Assembly (NCBI GenBank): GCA_030532305.1
Contig: JAUNLJ010000009.1
Coordinates: 1-62,693, forward strand
Length of the DNA stretch: 62,693 bases
Direction: 5' to 3'
From: Tissierellia bacterium
GTDB lineage: Bacteria; Bacillota; Clostridia; Tissierellales; Peptoniphilaceae
Shown: positions 17,649-25,229 of the stretch, piece after piece
How positions within the stretch are numbered: the first letter of the stretch is position 1
How the letters are laid out: every line of letters starts with the position of its first letter
Translations under genes and position numbers: made by a program
Notes under the pieces: model-generated
Told to the model about the DNA's origin: nothing
Database searches by the model: none
Seen by the model: only the letters and a program-made list of their open reading frames with translations

Positions 17649-18212
17649 ATGAGCGAAAGACAAGCCCAAGCCATTTACACCAAGACAGGAGACAAGGGAC
17701 AAACTTCCCTTTATGACGGAACCCGGGTAGGCAAGGATGACGACCGGGTAGAATCCTATGGAACCGTTGATGAGCTAGGCGCCCTTATGGGGGTAGCCAT
17801 TAACTATATTGAAGATCAAGACATGGTAGAAGAAATTAGGGCCATCCAAAACAAGCTTTTTGTAGTCAATGAAAATCTAGCCACCCGGGACGAGACCAAA
17901 ATCCGCCACCATATTCGTGAAAGGGACATCGAAGTCCTAGAAGAACTAGTAGACAAGTATATGGAAAAGGCAGGCGACTTCCACGGCTTTATTGTCAACG
18001 GGACCTCCAAGGCCTCTGCCCTTTTACACTATTCCAGGACCGTTTGCCGGCGGGCTGAAAGACGGATTGTTTCCTTTGGACGGACTGAAGCCCTGGACCC
18101 CCTAGTTTTACAATTTGTAAACCGTTTAGCCGATACCCTCTACGCCTTTGCCAAGGCCTGCGAAAAAGAAGTTATTGATGTAGAATGGGAAGGCGACTTA
18201 ATCGTTAAATAA
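17649..18212 (+). CDS. Cob(I)alamin adenosyltransferase, PduO type
   Basis: Transfers adenosyl from ATP to cob(I)alamin to make coenzyme B12. The 187-aa protein has the N-terminal ATP loop YTKTGDKGQTSLYDG, the VESYGTVDELGALMG block and the C-terminal RRAERRIV helix of PduO-type trimers. The start at 17649 is fixed by AAGGAGG 7 nt before; longer in-frame versions run into the preceding gene. No B12-dependent enzyme or transporter is in the window, so the user enzyme lies elsewhere. It is followed at 17 nt by the phosphatase gene; no functional link is evident. Confidence 0.93.
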   Translation: MSERQAQAIYTKTGDKGQTSLYDGTRVGKDDDRVESYGTVDELGALMGVAINYIEDQDMVEEIRAIQNKLFVVNENLATRDETKIRHHIRERDIEVLEELVDKYMEKAGDFHGFIVNGTSKASALLHYSRTVCRRAERRIVSFGRTEALDPLVLQFVNRLADTLYAFAKACEKEVIDVEWEGDLIVK

Positions 18213-18229
18213 GCCGGAGGTGGTTGGTC

Positions 18230-19348
18230 TTGCTATTGACACTAAGAGATAAGCTAGACACACAAAAATTAAACACCCAAGTCCTAGATGGGATTGCAGA
18301 TATGGTTCGAATTGTGGATGTAAACAACCGGGTCATCTTTTTTAACCGGTCTATGGAAGAGACCTTTGATGGTGAGCTCGACCAACTCCTTTGCCCCATG
18401 AAAGAAGGGGACGATGGCATTTGTGATTTGAGGTTTTCTGAGAGGACCCTCCAAACAGGGGAAATCATCCAGAGGGAAGAAAAAATAGGCGAGGGCTACT
18501 TTTCTGTTAAGACCTCGCCCATCCTAGGCGATGATGGCCAGATCAAGGGAGCCATAGAAGTCTTTAGGAACAAGACCCGGGAGAAAAAACTTCAAATAGA
18601 AATTACCCACCGAAACAAGCAAATGACCAAGGAGATGAACGCCGCCAGCAACATCCAAAAGTCCCTGGTCCCCAATCCCGGCCGGATAAGAGACCTGGAC
18701 TTTAAGACTCTATATGAACCGGCAGCCATCTTGTCAGGGGATATTTTTGATATTTTTCCCATCAACAAGACCCTCGTGGCCTTTTATATGGCCGACTCCG
18801 TAGGCCACGGCTTTGCCTCCTCCATGACCACCATGTTCATCTACCAGGCCCTAAGAAATATGCCCAAGAGCCTGCAAAAGGACCCAAGCCTGGCCCTTGT
18901 GGAACTCCAGGACCGTTTTTCTAAACTGTCCCTAAATGTGAGCAACTATTTTACCATTGTCTATGGGGTCTATAATAGCAAGGAAAAAACCCTGACCTTT
19001 GCCAATGCAGGCCACAATTGTCCTCCCCTTATCTATTCTAAGGGGAAGGTGGAAGAAGTCCCCCTAAGGGGCTTTCCCATCAACCCCCTCTTTGCCAGTG
19101 GGGACTATGACACAGGCCAGTACAAGCTAAAAGAAGGGGACCAGGTCCTCCTTATAACCGATGGGCTAGTAGAATGTGTCAACCAGGACCAGGTCCAATA
19201 TGGCCTGGACCGGCTAAAGGCCTTCTATGAGAAAAACCCACCTAATTTTTTAGAGGACCTTCAAGAAGATATTAGGAGCTTTAGCTACCGGCAACCGGAA
19301 GATGATATGAGCGCCCTTTGGTTAAAGTTAGAGGGAGGAGGCCACTAG
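18230..19348 (+). CDS. PAS-PP2C (SpoIIE/RsbU-type) serine phosphatase
   Basis: A 372-aa cytoplasmic signalling phosphatase: an N-terminal PAS domain (about 15-125, MVRIVDVNNRVIFFNRSMEE), a short helical linker (125-150) and a SpoIIE-type PP2C domain (about 165-370) with SGDIFDIF, ADSVGHGFASSM, NAGHNCPPL, ITDGLVE and PEDDMS, which hold the Mn-binding aspartates. Such enzymes dephosphorylate STAS anti-anti-sigma factors in partner switching. The likely target system is the RsbW-like protein at 42154 (inference; unlinked). The start is uncertain: GGAGG at 18216-18220 is 9 nt before TTG 18230 and only 3 nt before TTG 18224. It overlaps pgi by one base. Confidence 0.85.
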   Translation: MLLTLRDKLDTQKLNTQVLDGIADMVRIVDVNNRVIFFNRSMEETFDGELDQLLCPMKEGDDGICDLRFSERTLQTGEIIQREEKIGEGYFSVKTSPILGDDGQIKGAIEVFRNKTREKKLQIEITHRNKQMTKEMNAASNIQKSLVPNPGRIRDLDFKTLYEPAAILSGDIFDIFPINKTLVAFYMADSVGHGFASSMTTMFIYQALRNMPKSLQKDPSLALVELQDRFSKLSLNVSNYFTIVYGVYNSKEKTLTFANAGHNCPPLIYSKGKVEEVPLRGFPINPLFASGDYDTGQYKLKEGDQVLLITDGLVECVNQDQVQYGLDRLKAFYEKNPPNFLEDLQEDIRSFSYRQPEDDMSALWLKLEGGGH

Positions 19349-20625
19349 TGGCCCTCCATTACCAGGGTCTAGCCCCCTATGGTCCAGGGATAAAAGGGGA
19401 GGCAGAAGACAAGATAAGGGCCCTGGAAAAGAAAATAAACCCCTCTTTTCAAAAAGATCCCCAGGGCCTAGGCTGGTATGCCTACCCTGACCAGCTAAAA
19501 GACAGGGACCTGGAAGACCTGGTGGCCTGGGCCAAAAAGACCAATAAAAGAGGGGGCAAGACCTTTATCCTAGGCATAGGGGGGTCCTACCACGGAGCCA
19601 AGGCCGGCCTATCGGCCCTGTGTGGCAAGGACCTCCCCCTGGTCTTTTCTGGCCACAGCCTATCCTCTAGGGAACTGGCCATGGACCTGGCCCTCTTTGA
19701 TCCCAAAAAGGACCATGTCCTGGTGATCTCCAAGTCCGGGACCACGGCCGAAATAAGCCTGAGCCTGCGCTGGTACAGGGACCGGATCCTAAGGGTCCTA
19801 GGGAAAGTCCCCCCAGAGGCCATTAGCGTGATCACCGATGAGGACAGCCCCCTTATGGCCCAGGCCCAAGCCTATGGCCACCAGGCCTTTAGCCTGCCCA
19901 AAACCATGGGCGGCCGGTTTTCCGTCCTCTCGCCCGTGGGCCTTTTGCCCATGGCCCTAGGTGGGGTCGATGTCTTTGCCCTCCTAGAAGGCGCCCGGGC
20001 CCAAAAAAGAGACCTAGACCAGGTGGGGGGCCTGGAAAATCCAGCCAATGCCTACGCCTGGGACCGCTACCAGCTCTATAGCCAGGGCAAGCAGGCAGAA
20101 CTTTTTTGTGTCTACGAGGCCTGCCTAGAAGAGCTAGGCCGGTGGTATGCCCAGCTCTTTGGAGAAAGTGAAGGCAAGAATGGCCGGGGTCTTTTCCCCA
20201 CCAGCCTCCTTTTTACCCGGGACCTCCATTCCCTGGGCCAGTATATCCAGGAGGGCCCCCGGAACTTCTTTGAAACCACCCTTTATATTAAAGAGCCAGA
20301 GGAAGATCTCCTCCTGCCCCCCTCCAGCCATAAAGACGGCCTAGAAGGCCTAGAGGGCCTTAGCCTAAACGACCTGGGCCAGATAGCCAGAGAGGGGACC
20401 CAAAGGGCCCACAAAAACGGAGGAGTCCCCCTCCTAAATATCAGCCTAGACCGACTGGATGCCCACCACCTAGGCGCCTTCTTCTACTTTATGCAAAGGG
20501 CCTGCGCCATGAGCGCCTACCTTCTGGGGGTCAACCCCTTTAACCAAACGGGGGTGGACGTTTACAAGGAAGAAATTCGCCAGGAAATGGAAAAAATAAG
20601 AGGCAAAAACCCATCCCCCTTTTAA
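19348..20625 (+). CDS. pgi: Glucose-6-phosphate isomerase
   Basis: Interconverts glucose 6-phosphate and fructose 6-phosphate. The 425-aa protein has SIS-type sugar-phosphate sites: ILGIGGSYHGAKA, ISKSGTTAEISLSLRW and TMGGRFSVLSPVGLLP, and the C-terminal NPFNQTGVDVYK with the catalytic lysine. GTG 19348 shares its G with the TAG stop of the phosphatase (TAGTG) and follows GGGAGGAGG; an alternative start at 19318 overlaps more and has no better site. It is the short (about 430-450 aa) bacterial form. Stop lies inside a terminator stem. Confidence 0.95.
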   Translation: MALHYQGLAPYGPGIKGEAEDKIRALEKKINPSFQKDPQGLGWYAYPDQLKDRDLEDLVAWAKKTNKRGGKTFILGIGGSYHGAKAGLSALCGKDLPLVFSGHSLSSRELAMDLALFDPKKDHVLVISKSGTTAEISLSLRWYRDRILRVLGKVPPEAISVITDEDSPLMAQAQAYGHQAFSLPKTMGGRFSVLSPVGLLPMALGGVDVFALLEGARAQKRDLDQVGGLENPANAYAWDRYQLYSQGKQAELFCVYEACLEELGRWYAQLFGESEGKNGRGLFPTSLLFTRDLHSLGQYIQEGPRNFFETTLYIKEPEEDLLLPPSSHKDGLEGLEGLSLNDLGQIAREGTQRAHKNGGVPLLNISLDRLDAHHLGAFFYFMQRACAMSAYLLGVNPFNQTGVDVYKEEIRQEMEKIRGKNPSPF

Positions 20626-20641
20626 AGGGGGATATCTTTTT
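20613..20641 (+). terminator. Terminator overlapping the pgi stop codon
   Basis: Stem ATCCCCC with GGGGGAT and extra T-A pairs, loop containing the TAA stop of pgi, followed by ATCTTTTT. The U-run is short, so strength is moderate. Confidence 0.6.
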
Positions 20642-20725
20642 CCTAAGAACAAGGGGAAAAACCGGCCTATTTAGTTTTATTTCATAAAAACATAATATTT
20701 CTTTTAAAATAAAGGCGGAAGTCCC

Positions 20726-20753
20726 TTTACTTTCTTGGAAAATGCGTTATAAT
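20726..20753 (+). promoter_or_regulatory. Promoter of the bcd-etfBA operon
   Basis: TTTACT at 20726-20731, 16-nt spacer, TATAAT at 20748-20753. The predicted start site is near 20760, exactly where the folded leader begins. Confidence 0.75.
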
Positions 20754-20760
20754 ATAAATT

Positions 20761-20844
20761 GGAAGATCGGTAGAAATATAACAATCTGTAGTCGCTACGG
20801 ACTGTTGGTAGCCTCAAAAAAGGGACCTAGACAGACGATCTTTT
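20761..20844 (+). ncRNA. Structured 5' leader of bcd-etfBA (three-way junction), class unknown
   Basis: Three helices can be drawn. P1: 20761-20769 with 20836-20844 (9 bp, two G-U). P2: 20780-20791 with 20795-20806 (11 bp, one mismatch, loop TCG). P3: GGT and CCT at 20807-20814 with AGG and ACC at 20821-20827. The element begins at the predicted transcript start and ends 36 nt before the start codon. It matches no riboswitch class I know; no terminator or anti-SD is obvious. It may be a ligand sensor or a 5' mRNA stabiliser. Confidence 0.6.
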
Positions 20845-20879
20845 AGAACTCGAATATTAGTAATAAGGGGGATTTTACA

Positions 20880-22025
20880 ATGGATTTTACAATGGACAAA
20901 GAGCATATTCTACTGCGCCAATTGTATCGTGAATTTGCAGAAAAAGAAGTAGAGCCTATTGCTGCAGACGTTGACCTAAATGCAGCCACTCCAATGGAAA
21001 ACATAAAGAAAATGGCAGGCCTTGGCTTTTTCGGCGTACCTTTTCCAAAGGAATATGGTGGACAAGGTGGCGACTATCTAGCCTATGCCACACTTGTAGA
21101 AGAACTATCTAAGAAATGTGCCACAACCGGTGTTATTGTTTCCGCACATACTTCTCTATGCTGTGCTCCAATTTTTGAAAATGGAACAGAAGAACAAAAA
21201 CAAAAGTACCTACCTGACCTACTTAGTGGGCGTAAAATTGGTGCCTTCGGTTTAACTGAACCGGATGCAGGTACTGACGCCAGTGGTCAAACAACTGTTG
21301 CCGTCCTTGATGGTGACGAATACGTCATTAACGGAAACAAGATCTTTATCACCAACGGTGGTTTTGCTGACGTTTATGTTATCATTGCCGTAACTGATAC
21401 TAAGGCCAAGGGAACTCGTGGAATTTCTGCCTTCATCGTAGAAAGAGACATGCCTGGTTTCAGCGTAGGTGAAGAAGAAGATAAGATGGGTATCCGTGGT
21501 TCTTCCACAACTGAGCTTATTCTTCAAGATGTTCGTGTACCAAAGGAAAACCTACTAGGCCGTGAAGGTCAAGGTTTCAAGATTGCTATGAAGACTCTTG
21601 ACGGTGGTCGTATTGGTATTGCTTCTCAAGCTCTTGGTATTGCTCAAGGCGCCATTGACGAAGCTGTTCAATATGTTAGTGAAAGAAAACAATTTGGTCG
21701 TCGTTTGAACCAATTCCAAAACACTCAATTCCAACTTGCAGATATGCAAACTAAGACAGAAGCAGCCCGCCTACTTGTTTACCGTGCCGCTAGTGCGAAG
21801 AGTTCAGGAGAAAAATACGGACACTACGCAGCCATGGCTAAGCTATTTGCAGCTGAAAATGCAAGTGATGTCACCCGCCGTGCAGTTCAATTACTAGGTG
21901 GATACGGATTTATTAAAGACTATCCAGTAGAACGTATGATGAGAGATGCCAAGATCACCGAAATTTACGAAGGTACTTCTGAAGTAATGAAGATGGTCGT
22001 CTCTGGCTGGATGGGCGTTAAGTAA
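20880..22025 (+). CDS. bcd: Butyryl-CoA (short-chain acyl-CoA) dehydrogenase
   Basis: FAD enzyme that in anaerobes reduces crotonyl-CoA to butyryl-CoA with electrons through ETF. The 381-aa protein has the family signatures FGLTEPDAGTDASGQ and QLLGGYGFIKDYPVERMMRDAKI, and the catalytic base Glu364 in IYEGTSE, the position seen in short-chain enzymes. RBS AAGGGGG precedes ATG 20880. A perfect 12-bp tandem repeat spans the start (20871-20894), giving a second in-frame ATG at 20892; family alignment (MDFT then the KEH helix) favours the first. Codons are mostly GGT, CGT, GCT, CTT, unlike most neighbours. Confidence 0.95.
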   Translation: MDFTMDKEHILLRQLYREFAEKEVEPIAADVDLNAATPMENIKKMAGLGFFGVPFPKEYGGQGGDYLAYATLVEELSKKCATTGVIVSAHTSLCCAPIFENGTEEQKQKYLPDLLSGRKIGAFGLTEPDAGTDASGQTTVAVLDGDEYVINGNKIFITNGGFADVYVIIAVTDTKAKGTRGISAFIVERDMPGFSVGEEEDKMGIRGSSTTELILQDVRVPKENLLGREGQGFKIAMKTLDGGRIGIASQALGIAQGAIDEAVQYVSERKQFGRRLNQFQNTQFQLADMQTKTEAARLLVYRAASAKSSGEKYGHYAAMAKLFAAENASDVTRRAVQLLGGYGFIKDYPVERMMRDAKITEIYEGTSEVMKMVVSGWMGVK

Positions 22026-22042
22026 ACAGGAGGTTGTATAAG

Positions 22043-22843
22043 ATGAAAATTATCGTATGTATAAAACAAGTGCCTGATACAACGGAAGTAAGACTTGACC
22101 CTGTAACTAACACACTAATTCGTGACGGGGTTCCCAGTATCATCAACCCTGATGACAAGGCCGGTATCGAAGCAGCACTTAGAATAAAAGATAAAGATCC
22201 AGAAAACGTAACAGTTACTGTCCTAAGCATGGGTATCCCAGCAGCTGACGTGGCTCTTCGTGAAGCCCTAGCCATGGGATGTGACGATGCTATCCTAGTT
22301 ACTGACCGTCCCTTCGGTGGTGCAGACACTTGGGCAACTTCCTGTACTATTGCCGGTGCCGTTAAGACCGTTAAGGACTATGACCTAATCATCACTGGCC
22401 GTCAAGCCATTGACGGGGATACTGCTCAAGTAGGACCTCAACTTGCAGAACACCTAGGCCTACCCCAAGTATCCTATGCAGAAGAACTAGAAATTATTGA
22501 CGACGAAACTATTCGCGTTAAACGTAAATTTGAAGACCGCTACCATATCATTGAAGTTAAACTTCCATGTGTTATTACAGCCCTAACCGAGCTTGCTGAA
22601 CCTCGGTATATGACTGTAGAAGGTGTTTATGATGCCTATGCTCATGACATCACAGTTTGGGGTCTAGAAGATGTTAAAGACAACTTGGACGTAGCCAACA
22701 TTGGTCTAAAGGGATCTTGTACTCGCGTTGTACAATCCTACGGTAAGGAAGTTAAGGGCGCAGGAACTATTCTTGAAGACCTTACTCCAGAAGAAGCCGC
22801 AAGAGCCATTGTCTCCAAGTTAGAAGAAGAATATATTATCTAA
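22043..22843 (+). CDS. etfB: Electron transfer flavoprotein beta subunit
   Basis: Small subunit of the ETF heterodimer that passes electrons to Bcd; in butyrate formers the Bcd-EtfAB complex bifurcates electrons to ferredoxin. The 266-aa protein starts MKIIVCIKQVPDTTEVRLDP and carries VTVLSMG and TGRQAIDGDTAQVGPQLAE, the AMP/FAD-binding stretch. ATG 22043 is chosen because AGGAGG at 22028-22033 is 9 nt away; an in-frame TTG at 22034 directly abuts the ribosome site. It shares the GGT/CGT-rich codon use of bcd and lies 17 nt after it. Confidence 0.96.
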   Translation: MKIIVCIKQVPDTTEVRLDPVTNTLIRDGVPSIINPDDKAGIEAALRIKDKDPENVTVTVLSMGIPAADVALREALAMGCDDAILVTDRPFGGADTWATSCTIAGAVKTVKDYDLIITGRQAIDGDTAQVGPQLAEHLGLPQVSYAEELEIIDDETIRVKRKFEDRYHIIEVKLPCVITALTELAEPRYMTVEGVYDAYAHDITVWGLEDVKDNLDVANIGLKGSCTRVVQSYGKEVKGAGTILEDLTPEEAARAIVSKLEEEYII

Positions 22844-22871
22844 AAGACCTGAACTGAGGAGAGTGAAATAA

Positions 22872-23882
22872 ATGAGCAAAGATGTATTTGTAGTTGTTGA
22901 ACAACGTGACGGTGAACTGCAAAAAGTCACTGTTGAGTTATTAGGAATCGCTCGCAAACTAGCGGAAGACCTTGGACAAGAAGTTGTAGCCCTTATGCTT
23001 GGCGAAAACATTGCCCATAACAACGACACCCTTATTTCTCATGGGGCCGACAAGGTTATCTATGTTGAAGATCCCATGCTAAAGGAATATGTAACTGAAC
23101 CTTACGCTAAGGCAATCTACGCTGTTTTCCAAAAATATGATCCTGAAATTGCCCTATTTGGTGCAACTTCCATCGGCCGTGACCTAGCTCCAAGAATGGC
23201 TGCTAGAATCCACACTGGTCTAACTGCTGACTGTACTGGACTAGAAATCAACCCAGAAACTAAGCTTCTTGAAATGACTCGTCCAGCCTTTGGTGGTAAC
23301 CTAATGGCTAGAATTATCTGTGAAAACCACAGACCTCAAATGGCCACTGTACGTCCTGGTGTTATGACTCCTATTGAAACAGACCATAACCGGACTGGTG
23401 AAGTCATTAAAGAAGACATCGAATTTACTGATGCCGACATGAACGTTAAGATCGTTGAAGTGGCTAAGGAAGAAAAACAAAAACGTGATATTACCGAAGC
23501 CAACATCCTTGTATCTGGTGGCCGTGGACTTGGTGGACCAGAAGGATTTGAAAAACTTCAAGAACTTGCCGACCTTATGGACGGGGAAGTTTCTTCTTCA
23601 CGTGCTAACGTTGACGCTGGCTGGATCGAAAAAGATCGCCAAGTTGGACAAACTGGTAAGACCGTTCGTCCTGACCTATACTTTGCCTTTGGTATTTCCG
23701 GAGCTGTACAGCATTTGGCTGGTATGGAAGAATCCGAACTTATCATTGCCGTCAACAAGAACGAATCTGCTCCTATCTTTGGCGTAGCTGACCTAGGTAT
23801 TGTTGGGGACCTTAACAAGATCCTTCCTGCCCTAGTTGCAGAATACAAAAAAGTTAAGGCTGCAAAAGACTCTATTGACTAA
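22872..23882 (+). CDS. etfA: Electron transfer flavoprotein alpha subunit
   Basis: Large ETF subunit. The 336-aa protein has an N-terminal half that packs on EtfB and a C-terminal FAD domain with SGGRGLGGPEGF, ASRANVDAGW-like VDAGWI, QVGQTGKTVRPDLYFAFGISGAVQH and the AVNKNESAPIF end. RBS GAGGAG precedes ATG. It is the third gene of the operon, 28 nt after etfB, and is closed by a strong TTCG-loop terminator. Confidence 0.96.
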   Translation: MSKDVFVVVEQRDGELQKVTVELLGIARKLAEDLGQEVVALMLGENIAHNNDTLISHGADKVIYVEDPMLKEYVTEPYAKAIYAVFQKYDPEIALFGATSIGRDLAPRMAARIHTGLTADCTGLEINPETKLLEMTRPAFGGNLMARIICENHRPQMATVRPGVMTPIETDHNRTGEVIKEDIEFTDADMNVKIVEVAKEEKQKRDITEANILVSGGRGLGGPEGFEKLQELADLMDGEVSSSRANVDAGWIEKDRQVGQTGKTVRPDLYFAFGISGAVQHLAGMEESELIIAVNKNESAPIFGVADLGIVGDLNKILPALVAEYKKVKAAKDSID

Positions 23883-23897
23883 TTTAAGTCTTAAGAT

Positions 23898-23929
23898 AAA
23901 ATATCCCATCTTCGGATGGGATATTTTTT
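23898..23929 (+). terminator. Terminator of bcd-etfBA
   Basis: Stem AAATATCCCATC with GATGGGATATTT (12 bp), stable TTCG tetraloop, T-run. Confidence 0.92.
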
Positions 23930-24130
23930 ATATGGACTTTTAGGCGGGGGCCAGACCAGGCTAAAAAGACCCGGCCCAGATTTGGGTCTAGTAGGCCAGG
24001 GGCCCCTAAAAAATGCCATCCCAAGGCCAGAAAAAGGGGCAGATATGGAAAGGGACTTGTAAGCTAGGGAAAATTTTGGTAATATAGAATTGATTTCATC
24101 TAAACTTATTAGAAACCACGGGGTGGTCAT

Positions 24131-25159
24131 TTGAGAAAATATAGAAAAAGAGAACATGTAGAAAATTACCTGAGAGCTAGCCACCAAGGCCAGGCTCTTT
24201 TTGAGGATGTCCTCCTTCCCAACCATTCCCTGCCGGAAATGGCCCTGGAGGAAGTAGATACCCGCCTTTCTTTTTTAGGCAGGGACCTGGACTTTCCCCT
24301 GATGATCAATGCCATGACAGGGGGAACCGACTTCACTGAAGAAATTAACCAGAGCCTGGCAGAAATTGCCCGGCACTTTAACTTGCCCATTGCTGTCGGG
24401 TCTCAAACCATAGCCATGGAGGATGAAGAAGCCAAAAGGTCCTTCCAGGTGGTCAGGGAGGTCCTAGGAGAGGATGGGATCGTCCTAGCCAATATTAACC
24501 CCCATTTAAGTCTGGACCAGGCTAAAAAAGCCGTAGACATGATCCAGGCCAATGGCCTCCAGATCCACCTTAATCCGGCCCAGGAAATGGCCATGGAAGA
24601 AGGGGACCGAGACTTTAGGGGTCTGCTTAAAAATATCCAAGAGATTGTAGAGGGTCTGGGCCTGCCCGTTATTGTCAAGGAAGTGGGCTTTGGCCTGTCC
24701 CCTGAGGTCATAGAAAGGCTCTACCAGGTGGGGGTCCGCTATGTGGATGTGTCTGGTCACGGGGGGTCTAACTTCTTTGAAATTGAAGACATGCGGCGGC
24801 CTGACATAGATATGTCCGACCTCTTTAGCTGGGGGCTGCCCACGGCCTACTGTATTATTAAGGCCAAGGAATTGGGCCTAGAGGACCTAAAGATTATTGG
24901 GGCTGGAGGCATTAAGTCAGCCCAAGACCTGGTTAAGGCCTTGGTCCTAGGGTCTCATATGACGGCCATTAGTGGGGAGCTTTTAACCTACCTTATGTAT
25001 GGGGGGCAGATGTATGCCATGGAATATGTGGAGGCCCTTATCTATAAGACCCGGATGATTATGCTCCTACTAGGGGCCAAAAACCTAAAAGACCTTTGGA
25101 AGGTCCAGTGGCTGGCCAAGGGCCAACTAAAGGACCTAATAGACCAAAGACCCAGATAA
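24131..25159 (+). CDS. fni: Isopentenyl-diphosphate delta-isomerase, type 2
   Basis: FMN- and NADPH-dependent isomerase interconverting IPP and DMAPP. The 342-aa protein has the opening RKREHVENYL, PLMINAMTGGT, the Gln-rich substrate block VGSQTIAMED, HLNPAQEMAMEEGDRDF, VSGHGGSNF and GAGGIKSAQD phosphate-binding ends of the TIM barrel. Start is TTG 24131, 4 nt after GGGGTGG; the N-terminal match to the family begins at once. Monocistronic, with a terminator after it. Type 2 enzymes often accompany the mevalonate pathway, of which no other gene is in the window. Confidence 0.93.
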   Translation: MRKYRKREHVENYLRASHQGQALFEDVLLPNHSLPEMALEEVDTRLSFLGRDLDFPLMINAMTGGTDFTEEINQSLAEIARHFNLPIAVGSQTIAMEDEEAKRSFQVVREVLGEDGIVLANINPHLSLDQAKKAVDMIQANGLQIHLNPAQEMAMEEGDRDFRGLLKNIQEIVEGLGLPVIVKEVGFGLSPEVIERLYQVGVRYVDVSGHGGSNFFEIEDMRRPDIDMSDLFSWGLPTAYCIIKAKELGLEDLKIIGAGGIKSAQDLVKALVLGSHMTAISGELLTYLMYGGQMYAMEYVEALIYKTRMIMLLLGAKNLKDLWKVQWLAKGQLKDLIDQRPR

Positions 25160-25161
25160 GA

Positions 25162-25187
25162 AAAAAAGAGGCCTAGGCCTCTTTTTT
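25162..25187. terminator. Bidirectional terminator
   Basis: Perfect palindrome-like stem AAAAAAGAGGCC with GGCCTCTTTTTT around TA, between convergent genes. Confidence 0.88.
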
Positions 25188-25229
25188 CATGGAAGGATAG
25201 TTGGCCCCTATGGATCTAGGGGGGTTTTC

